Source: Sambucus nigra (Eukaryota > Streptophyta > Magnoliopsida > Dipsacales > Adoxaceae). Taken from it: a stretch of 64,000 nucleotides of DNA. Below the pieces are notes generated by a model. It did no database searches, was not told the DNA's origin, and saw only the letters and a program-made list of their open reading frames with translations. Position 1 is the stretch's first letter. Every line of letters starts with the position of its first letter. Shown here piece after piece: positions 55,249-64,000 of the stretch. The translations under genes were made by a program, and so were the position numbers. Location of the stretch: NCBI GenBank assembly GCA_949130495.1, contig OX422221.1, positions 158,629,241-158,693,240 of the forward strand. The letters run 5' to 3'.

Positions 55249-58200
55249 CGTAAGAGGGTAGTTTAGATTGGATGGGGGTGTAACCCCTTTTGAGTACAGT
55301 AATGATAAGTTAACCAGTAGCATTGTTGATTAATTACAAGACACGCAATCACAACTTAGTGAAAATAAACTCAGTTTGAACTCACAAGAACTCTAGTGTA
55401 TAACTTAAAGAACAATAATGAAACTCAGAGGTAACTCGTTCAGAGGGAGAGAGAAGTAAACATCCTAGATACACCTTGGCAGGCAGCCACACGCCCCAAA
55501 CACCCTCAAAAGATTATGTCAAGTATTAAAAGCTTCGTAATAAATGACAATGGTGGGTGAGTGAGCTCTGGTTCGTAATAAATCTCTCTTCCTAATGTAT
55601 ATTTTCTTTTTTTAGCAACAACTTCTGAACTCTCAAAAGAACATCCTTCCTCAGAGGTGGTTGGGACCCTTAAATAGCCCCCACACTATTCCCGGGATAA
55701 CTCAGTCATTAATAAATGCGAAAGATATCCGTCATACTTTATGTCATAAATATTAAATGCCTGATGCACTAGTTAGATCCACGTCATAAACATTAAATGC
55801 CAAGACATGCCTTTTGCCTAACCACTGTGTGTTAGGGGGCTGTCGTCACAGAGGTGGCTTACCAACTATCTGACAACCCCAAATATCACAGTGGTTCACT
55901 CAAGTGCAGATTTGACATTACCTAACTGGCTAGTGATGTCTCATAAAGCAGATGTGACATTAAGTAGGGGGTTCTTTGGTTCCAACTCAACGTTCGATGG
56001 AACTCAAGGCTGCTCCGTCCGAGGTTCCACGGTCAAGGTCTTTTGGTGTTTTACCAGGTGTATCTAAGATAGTCAGGACAAGCCCCAACGGTGCCTCAAT
56101 TCTCAATCCTCCAAACCAAGTCCCTCTAAATTTCCCACAGTGAGGTCATTCGATAGAGCATGAAAGCTCTCCCGGGCCCTACCAAGCCTGGTGTCTCGCG
56201 AGTACCGTTTAATCTCGCACTGAATGCCATTATAATCGTTACATCATTACAATCGTTATAGCTCATGGTGAATAATAAGCACCCAAAACTGTACAATTTA
56301 TACCCCAAATAAACGTACTTTAGTTGCTAATTCTTGATAATATGGGTCTTATGTGCTTAAATATTTATCTTGTAGGTCAAACGTCCGTTTGCGGTGTCAA
56401 AAGCTATATATCGAGGCAGATACGCATTTTATGGAGCTAATTCCCTCTCCCGTAACCAAACCCGATCCTAAATCTAGCCAAAGCATCACCTTAAGCCTGT
56501 GTGTGTTTAATTTGTGTCTTTTTATATTTTTTATATTTTTAGTTTGAGTCGTTTTATTTTTAGTATTTATTTTTGATTTATTTAGTATTTTCTAGGGTTT
56601 GTTTTCTATTTTCTTAGTATAATTTTACTTTATTTTGATTTTTATTAGTTTTTAGTTTTATTAGGATTAGATTTTTTAGGATTTCATTTATTTTTATTAG
56701 TTTTATTTGATTTTACATTTATTTAGGATTTTAGTTTTAGTTTTATTAGGCTTTATTTTTATTTTTATTTCTTTCTAGTTTCATTTTTTACTAAGTCTTT
56801 ATTTTATTTTTAGAGTAGGAATTTAATTTTTAGATTTTTAGTTATAGTAGTTTTATTTATTTTTTTGTTTTTTTTAAGGGTCACAAATTAAACACACACA
56901 CATAACCCATAACCCCTACACACATAAACCCACTCACACCCAATTACTACACACTCACACACACATAACCAAACCTTCACTCTCACCAAACTCACTCACA
57001 CCCATCTATCCTCTACTCCAAAACCTTCACCCTCACCCTAGCTTTCATACACCCCCACAGACACAATCCCATCCCCTTCTTCTTCAACCTCAAACCCCTC
57101 ATTTTCTCTCTCCTCCATTAACACACGCACAACTCACACAAACCAAACTTTCCATTATACCTACCAAACCCCACAGCCCCGACCTCATCCCCCAACCGGC
57201 GACCTTCTAACAAACCCGCCGACGGAGCCCTTGTCCCTGACCCCAGTCGCCACCCAGCCGCCCACAACCCGACATGGAGACCCTGCGATCCCGAAACCCA
57301 CGAACCCTTACCACCGTCGTCACCCATCTACGCCAGCCTGACCCGTCGCCTGCCAGTCCTAGTCGGACCTACCCATAAATCCATTCCTGGTGACCATGAA
57401 AATAGGAGCCGACCATAGCTTCCATCATACCCGAGATCCCAAACCGGGGCAAACTCACCCAGGACCACGTACCTCCCGCCACAACCCGCTGATCCGGCCC
57501 CCTCTCGTCCATCCATCACCATTCATCTCTGACAACCCCAACAACCCAATCCGCAAACTCGAAACCCATCATCGGCTCCTCTTTCAACCCGAATTCGCGC
57601 CCGACCTGCCGATCCTACAACCCGGACCTCCCCTACAACCAACAACTCCGAATAAACCCATTTCCCACCTTACCCTTTCTTCAAACCCACAATTTCTCCA
57701 CCTGTTCACATTCCAAAAGACCAAATAAAAAACTAACTTAAACCCCCAATTTCCAATTTTACCCCCAACTACCTATTTAGCCCAACTTCCCATTATACCC
57801 TCTAAACCAAATCAGATTTTGTTACCCTATTTAACCCACATGCCCTCACACCTCTCTTACCTCATGTGTACACCCCCCATTTCCATGCACATTAAACCTT
57901 CCCAAAAATACCCTTAGCCCCATGTGTGCCATGCATCTACAATAAAAGACGACTCAAGGCCCCATTTGAGAGCTAAACATCAAATAGAGAGAGAAAATTC
58001 TAGATAAAAGTAGAGAGTTAGGTTAGAATAAATTAGTTAGAAATATTTGTAAATAGTTTTATTATTATTTTTGTTAAATATCTGTGAGGTTAAATTTTGT
58101 AAGAGATTTAATTGAGTGGATATTTTAATTGCAAATCACTTGGATGCTCAATTAGAGGGATTGTATGCTTCAAATTGGAAGATTAGAGTTCAACTTTCTC

Positions 58201-59340
58201 AAAGAAAATTTGGTTTGCTTGTTCTATTCCCTTATATTTTATTTTAGTAGCCTTGATTATTTGTTCATCATGTTTGATATTATGTTAGGCTAAATCCCCT
58301 TTTAAGGGGTGGGGTGAACCCTTATTTGATGTTATTTTAATTTAATTAGTTTGATTACTTGAAAATTCCCTTTGAATATTAATTTTGATCCCTCACCCTT
58401 AAATTTACGCCTCGAGAGAGGGTAAATGATTTTCGAGAGAAAATCGAAATTCTAGTTATAATACCCATTTTAGATTCGAACTAGAAATAGGGATTTCTTA
58501 AGTGGGGTATTATTACTTGAATTTTAACTCTAAATTTATTTTCTAAGATTTACATAAATTTTAATTGATCGATCCTAGTGGGTGATTACTTAAAAGGAGT
58601 GTAGATTTATTTTCTAGAGTTGTGGGGTGTTAAACTTAATTTTCTAAAATATTACTATTAAAATTATATTTACGACGAGAGTTGATTTAATTTTGATATT
58701 AATTTGGTAGAATTAAATTAATTAGTTAGAATAGCTAAAATTTGTGGTGTAATCCCACTCCTTGATTGTTCTCACAATTATTTACCTCACTTTATCTCTT
58801 GTTTTAGTGTTAGACTTTATTTTTCACTTTTAGTCACTTTCTAGTTAGTTGTTTTCATCTCACATTATAGTTTAGTGTTATTTCACCTCACCTCACCTAA
58901 TTGTTTTAATATTTGAAAAAGCTAAAAAAAAATAGAAAAAGCAAAAGCCCAAAAAGAAAATAAAAAAGTGAATTACAATTGAGTTTGTCGCTACCTTACC
59001 CCTTGATGTGGATTGATACCCTTACTTACCTCTAAACTTGAAATTGTTAGATGTTGTAGGTATTATAAGGTTTTGATTAGAGGAGATTTTCAAGCAACGA
59101 CGAAAAATATACTGAAAAGTTCTTTCTATCAGTGAATATAAACAAAAGACACAATATGATTAAGTAACACAACAAGCTAAAGTATGAGCTGCCACACTAA
59201 GCTGCCTCATTTGAGCTGCCATGTTGAGCTACCTCGCTTGAGTTGCCACGCTGAGCTGCCTCATTGTCTTAATCCCAAACACTGTTGTTAATGGGGGGGA
59301 TTATTTCTAATCTCAAGATTACCTTCAATACCCCTCTACA
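55249..59340 (-). repeat. second copy of the Tat LTR, split by a solo LTR
   Basis: 55249-56272 and 59137-59340 together make about 1.23 kb matching 31510-32813 (GTAAGAGGGTAGTTTAGATT at the left, CCCCTCTACA at the right). The first bases are GC instead of TG. Flanking five bases GGAGG and AGTTG do not match and no primer site adjoins, so it is an old solo LTR or a recombinant piece. Orientation follows the matched LTR (same plus-strand sense). Confidence 0.75.
56273..59131 (+). mobile_element. solo LTR of the Athila-like family
   Basis: 2859 bp, starts TAATAAGCACCC (TG decayed to TA) and ends TTCTTTCTATCA, with the exact duplication GTGAA at 56268-56272 and 59132-59136. Colinear with 6119-8712, including the T-rich, G-poor and AATTAATTTG blocks. 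More diverged than the nested pair, so older. A 112-codon frame at 57390-57728 lies in the C-rich block and is not a gene. Confidence 0.92.
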
Positions 59341-59618
59341 AGTTGTTTTTTCCGGTGGTTTATTGGGCATGACTTTGTTTCATTTATATATCATGTTGGT
59401 TTGGACTCTAGTATATTGTGAATTTTGTTTAGTGTTCGAACTATTTATTTGTTTTGTTTAATTAGAAGATAAAATTTGGCACCAGTTTAATTAACTATTA
59501 AGTGGTTGGTAATTAATTTGATTTTTTGATAGTGATGCTAAGAATGAACCATATGAGAAACCTTTTTTAATTTGATAAAAGCCTGATCGCCCGATATTTA
59601 ATTAGGTGGGGTGTCACA
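59341..59618 (+). repeat. 3' end of the outer Tekay LTR
   Basis: GATGCTAAGAATGAACC, then TGATAAAAGCCTGATCGCCC and AATTAGGTGGGGTGTCACA match, in opposite orientation, the plus-strand starts of the LTRs at 1838 and 18702. No primer site follows. Confidence 0.85.
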
Positions 59619-59623
59619 TAAAC

Positions 59624-59799
59624 AAGACAAAGTTGATTGACCAAGTTATATATTATGAATTTATGGAACCAAATACCTCAATACTAAAACTAAAACAGTG
59701 AATGCATGATCTAGTTGAATAGGGTACCAATAATATATTAATATTGGAGGATGGAATATATATAGGACGGGAAGAGGAGAGAGATAGAGATAGAGATAG

Positions 59800-59839
<40 letters not shown>

Positions 59840-60286
59840 TTTTTACAGCTTTTGGTTTATTAATTTTTGTTGTAGGGTAGAAAGTAAAGCAAAAAGCTTT
59901 GATTGATTCAATAAAGCATTCTTAATATCTTTGATATATTCAATCAAAGATTTTTATCTTACATAAATCTTTTGTTTTTAGTATAAATAAAGGCCTGAGC
60001 TATGAATTCTAAGTAGTTTTCTTTTCATTATTATTGAACTTTTGCATACGCTAAATATCTTTCTATTTTAACTTGAATAACGACTTCAAATGAAATTACT
60101 AATACAAATTCTAATTCATAAGGGAAGATCACTCCCTCCAAAGCACCATTGGCTACCATAAGAATACAATAGCCAGGAATGAAATTCATTACTCTTTCAT
60201 CATAAAATTGTAAAAAAGAATGATATTTAGAACAGAGAAAAGATAATAATGAGAGAGATAGAGAGAGCAAAGATGACTTAGGAAAT
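59624..60286. other. unassigned, with a GATA/GA microsatellite
   Basis: GATA repeats merging into GA repeats at 59775-59839. Otherwise AT-rich, no gene. Confidence 0.6.
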
Positions 60287-61303
60287 TGTTGGATTTCATG
60301 TTATTTTGTATTTTTCCTTCTATAATTGGGTCTGTTATGTGTTGGGCTTTAGGTGTTTTTAGGCTTCTTTATTTTCGTATCATGTATGTTCTCGAACCAT
60401 CTATATATTCGTATAAATACATTTATTTGGCCCCCAATTTGGGTAAGCCATTACATCATAAAAATCTTCTTGGCATCAAAGTCAAACCAAAGAAAACCCT
60501 AACCCTACCTTTCTTTCTATTATCTTCAACCATCTAACTCTAACCCTAACACTCAAACCCTAGATCTAACCCAAACCCTAAACCATCTTCCTCAACTAAT
60601 CAGGCTGAAAACCTAGCCCCTTTAACCCTAATAAGGTCATGACCTATTTCTCTCGCTCCAAAACCCAGGTCGGGAACTCTCACTCTCCCCCCTCTCTCTC
60701 TAAAAAAAAATAGGTCGCGATCCCTCCATTTTGGTATTGTTCAGGTCATGAACCCTCTTTGGTAGGGTTCCAAACAATATACCCTCTCTAAGGTTTTTTC
60801 CTTTTGACCTAATGTTTTAAACTGGCACATTTGTTGGTGATTTGGAGCTGTCAGTGTTTTCGGCGGCATTCTTTGGTTAGTTGTCGAGTTTTATCGGCTA
60901 TTTGGTGCTTCTTTATTATAGTTTGGTATCTCTGTGATTGATACTATGGGTGATTCAATTATTGGCAAAGATATTTTTTCATTGTCAAAATTTACCCCAT
61001 TTCAATTGGTTCGAGTCTTTCATGAATGGGTACAATTTTTCTTTCGGATCCTATTTTTTGTAATAAGAAGATGGTTTGTTTTTATCCATTATTGAGACAA
61101 AAATTTTCTCAGACTATTTGGCCCATCTCCCATGAGTAGAGGTATTGCTACCACTTATTATCATGCAACTACTTCTTTGATTGTCGATTCTTCTCTCAGT
61201 TATAACCCCATCATTTCTTCAAGTGCCCCCTTCGATTTTTATATTCAAGGTGCAAATACTACTTGGATTCTGGACTCCAGAGCCACCAATCACATGATAA
61301 GAG
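60287..61303 (+). mobile_element. Ty1/copia relic
   Basis: TGTTGGATTTC at 60287 resembles a copia LTR start. A TGGTATC primer-site remnant lies at 60924-60930 and a gag-like ATG at 60945. At about 61240 the frame reads TWILDSRATNHM, the copia protease active site (usual W-I-L/I-D-S-G-A-T) with Gly changed to Arg. Most of gag is missing and the element stops where PMD sequence begins. The LTR end is not certain. Confidence 0.5.
60495..60635 (+). promoter_or_regulatory. telo-box cluster
   Basis: AACCCTAA or close variants occur several times in about 140 bp downstream of TATAAATAC (60412). Telo-boxes are common in plant promoters and 5' leaders. They are dispersed, not a telomeric tract. Confidence 0.5.
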
Positions 61304-61319
61304 AGTGAGCTAACTGCCC

Positions 61320-63763
61320 TTGGTCAAGGTACATCATTAGAATTACCTGCTTACATCCTTGTCATTCTCTCTCACTCCTTTTAACGGGGAAACCTAACGA
61401 CCAACCCCAAAGGGAACTCATCAACATATCCCTTCATTTGGCCCGGGGTATCAAGCTTCCTCTGGTTGAAATTGCCTTGGGATCACTCTATACATGGCTT
61501 GATAGGACCCACTTTGACATGGAACGGTCTCTTGGCCGTTATAACCTGGCCAAATTTGCCAGACAGTCTTCCTCTATGTTCATTTCCCCGATGTAGGAGT
61601 TAAAACCAATCTTCCTCCTTCGGGAGAAATAATTCTGCCTCCTCGTTCTTACGTTTATCAGAAGAGGCAAAGTAGGAAGGAGTTAACCTATGTTATTGAC
61701 AAACGGGACTATTTTGTGATGCAACCCTATGGAGAGGAATTTTTCCTCCATACTTGTGATTTTTTCAAAAGTGAGCCAAGGGTATTCCAACCAATAATTA
61801 TGGACCTTATGGAAGAAGACCCTTCGCTTGCTGTGGTCTTCTATTCTCTCCAAGGTACTTACCATCCTACACCTAGTGGGGATACACATGCGAACATTAC
61901 AACACCCATCGGTGTGCCCGCCAATTTGGTTTTGACTAAGAGGCCCCTCGCCCCGTTTTCCAGTTAAACCACCCCAAGGTCATGTTCAGTGAGGCTTGTT
62001 CTCTCTTCACTTACATTGCTGCGTGGGGGGTGATCTCCACAATGTTTGACAGAGTCACCATCCCCAGTATCTTCAGACAAGGAGATGTAACTTCTTTATT
62101 TGCCACAAAGTATAGGCCCAATCAATTGGCCCAAATCTTTGCATTTATTGAGGGACCCCTGTATATCCCCCAGTGCTCTCATTTTCTTCACAGGAACTAG
62201 GTTTGAAGGGCAATTCCATTATGTGAATGGAGTTCCCTTTAAGAAAAACTCCGAAGGAACCTCCCATTGAGCTTTCACCATACTGTTCCATGATTCCCGT
62301 TGCTACTCCAAAGTGCAAGAAAGTCCTGGCACCCAGATAGCCTGCTCCTTCCAAAGGTGTCTCTGGTAAAGGGGTTCCAACCGAAGCAGCTTCTGGTGAA
62401 GGACCTTCCAAGACACCATCCAAAAAAACTAGGGGGTCCAAGAAGGGACTTCCTCAAAGTCTAAGTCCTAACCTCAGTCTCAAGCTCCTTTAGAGGCATT
62501 TTCCATTGCCTTTGTTCCTCCTCCTATGTCCGCAAAAGTGAGTGAGGAGTTGAGGAAGAAAATTCAGGCTGAGGTGGAGCGAATAAATTTTGAGTTTCAA
62601 TGATACGCTCTAGCCGTTCCTCCTGCTACTACCTTCCCCACTATCTTAGTAGATCCATCGAAACTAGGGTCAAAGAGGAAGAAGATCTCAAGGGTTCCTC
62701 AAAGTGTTGGTGCTGCGGGTGCAAGGAAAAAGACTCTTGGTACTAAGTCCCAGAAGAAACGGTCTCCAGATGTACATCTCACCCCAGATCTTTTTGCCGT
62801 TGTTTCCCCTCCTTCTTCGCCAATGGTGATATCCTCCCATTCTCTCTATGGATCAGAGGTATACAAGTTTTTTTTTTCATCATCATTTTTTTAAACAAAC
62901 TGCATCTGTCTAACTCTTATAAACTTTGGTGTAGGAAGCTGAAGAAGAAAGGCCCATCCCCCCTGTATGTCCTTTAGTGGGGGTACGTTTCGGTTCCTCT
63001 CAGATCGGTGTAACTCCTCCCCGTTCCCCCATGATCGGCCTTACTTACTCTCGCCGTTTGTCCTCCCAACGTGCGAAGGACACTGCTGCAGGGGGTGATT
63101 CCGTTGAATCTGTGGGAATTTCCTCTCAGCCAGAGGAAGCTCCCCCAACTTCCTCTGAATTCTCACCCCAACCCGAGGTTCCTCTGCCCATCGTTCCAGC
63201 TGCTGAAATTTCTCCAGAGGTAGTACATTCTGAACACTGTTAGGTCTGACGTCTTTTCTCTCTCTTTTTTTTTGATGAATTTTAACCTCTTGGGATGCCT
63301 CAGGTCGAAGTGGCTTCTTTATTGGCTAACATTATTCTTCCATTTGTATTGATAATACCCATCACTGGAGTTCCCCTATTTAGTAACATTACTGAGGTGA
63401 GCTAAACGTGAAGTATGTCTCTTTTCTTCTGTATCTATTCCCCACTTCTAACACTTAGTTTCATTTTTGCAGTTCTCTCTAGGTCCAATCCCACCAACGT
63501 CTATCGGGACTCTTCCCATCCCTAAAGCCATTGTTGACCCCTCTGCCCAGCATAGTGCTTCTTATGGCACCAAAAGTGTGGATGCATCCATGAGAGGTCA
63601 AATGTCTTCGTCCAACGCCACCCCAATATTGGCCTTAGTACCCTTCGTTGGGGCAGGAGATTTACCGAACATTGAGGTTCCTCTACTTGAGGGTGTCGTT
63701 GAGGCTTCTGAGGATATGAACCTGCCCCCAGTAGTCCCCACCGTTGCTCCGACCATTGCTGAG
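61320..63763 (+). pseudogene. plant mobile domain (PMD) gene, spliced, broken
   Basis: The first part encodes ISLHLARGIKLPLVEIALGS and RSLGRYNLAKFARQ, then PSLAVVFYSLQGTYHPTP, EACSLFTYIAAWGVIS and KYRPNQLAQIFAFIEG, in PMD order but spread over shifted frames (pieces at 61716-61967 and 61982-62200). A Lys-rich stretch (SKKTRGSKKG) and a charged helix (SEELRKKIQAEVERI) follow. The helix is cut by TGA at 62601-62603. Downstream exons are clean: ...-62858, 62935-63219, 63304-63396 and 63473-63763, each phase 0, bounded by GT-AG and ending in a Glu codon (GAG). Their products are Pro/Ser-rich and probably disordered. The role is unknown. Frameshifts and the stop argue for a pseudogene, unless the sequence has errors. 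Confidence 0.6.
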
Positions 63764-64000
63764 GTATTTCACTAATTTCTCTTTGTTTCTTGATGGTTAT
63801 CCTTTATTCTTGACAATGTACAATCTAGAAGAGTCTCATTTTTCAAACATTCAAACTCCAATGGTAACGGTGACTTAACAATGAAAACACTTTTTAAGAT
63901 TTTCTCTTTTGTAAAATTCCACTAATAATGGTGACGCCCATAACAGTTACTTAGCAATGAGAATCACTTACTAAGATTTTTCATCAAACTCCACGAGTAA
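63764..64000 (+). other. intron or flank of the PMD gene
   Basis: Begins with the donor GTATTTC after the GAG codon. No acceptor is obvious before the window ends. CAATGGTAACGGTGACTTA-like and AATGGTGACGCCCATAACAG-like segments repeat weakly at 63860 and 63930. Confidence 0.4.

Larger units (their letters stand above)
41153..59618 (+). mobile_element. outer Tekay-type LTR (solo or element remnant) holding all nested insertions
   Basis: It starts TGTAATACCC at 41153 and ends GGGGTGTCACA at 59618, with the exact duplication TAAAC at 41148-41152 and 59619-59623. Both ends match the LTR family of 1838-21730, read in the opposite direction. About 750 bp of the LTR middle is not found, so it was lost together with part of the second element. 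Whether it was a solo LTR or a full element cannot be decided. Confidence 0.8.

Noticed and set aside
55244..59345. Target-site duplication for the second Tat LTR
   Set aside because: The flanking five-mers GGAGG and AGTTG do not match, so no duplication is claimed.
60495..60600. Possible interstitial telomere repeat
   Set aside because: CCCTAA words are scattered and broken by other sequence; better read as telo-boxes in a leader.

Overview
This is plant nuclear DNA, and almost all of it is transposable elements. LTR retrotransposons of the Tekay, Tat and Athila type, tRNA-Met/Arg/Asp primer sites, plant mobile domain (PMD) sequences and a plant-type L1 point to a flowering plant with a repeat-rich genome. 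I cannot name the species. I found no intact host housekeeping gene, no tRNA or rRNA gene and no CRISPR array. All calls come from reading motifs by eye; no database search was run.

Layout, left to right. (1) 1-454, minus strand: 5' part of a broken PMD gene with its own TATA promoter. (2) 1211-1837 and 21736-25137: tandem-repeat arrays, a second TATA promoter pointing right, and a leader ending in a degraded tRNA-Arg primer site, like the U3-R-U5 of a large Tat/Ogre LTR. (3) This is split by a complete, apparently coding-free Tekay-type element in minus orientation (1838-21730, target duplication TGGCT). (4) That element is itself split by a 10.1-kb Athila-like non-autonomous element in plus orientation (6119-16234, duplication CTCTC), which carries only a gag-like reading frame. 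(5) 25320-32813, minus: a decayed Tat element with gag, protease, reverse transcriptase, RNase H and integrase relics and a right-hand LTR. (6) 32814-39952: old unassigned DNA with an LTR fragment, a ~509-bp duplication, a hAT-like element and a foldback element holding a SINE. (7) 39953-41143: a miniature (TRIM-like) LTR element. (8) 41153-59618: a nested complex bounded by duplication TAAAC. Its outer Tekay-type LTR is split by a second Tekay-type LTR (holding an L1) plus interior, an inverted Athila-like solo LTR (GTCCC), and a Tat LTR that holds another solo LTR (GTGAA). (9) 59619-64000: a microsatellite, a Ty1/copia relic and a spliced, broken PMD gene.

The most unusual signals are these. 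The Tekay LTRs contain arrays of short units whose variable ends are complementary, so each unit can form its own hairpin around a constant loop. In the Athila-like gag frame, the single stop codon sits in a TAG-CAA-CCA context that fits the known plant-virus leaky-stop consensus. Two opposed promoters share palindromic TGCCGANNGGCA sites at the two ends of the repeat arrays. The Tat integrase region has two consecutive zinc-binding (H2C2-like) modules. Exact target-site duplications give the order of insertion for most of the window.
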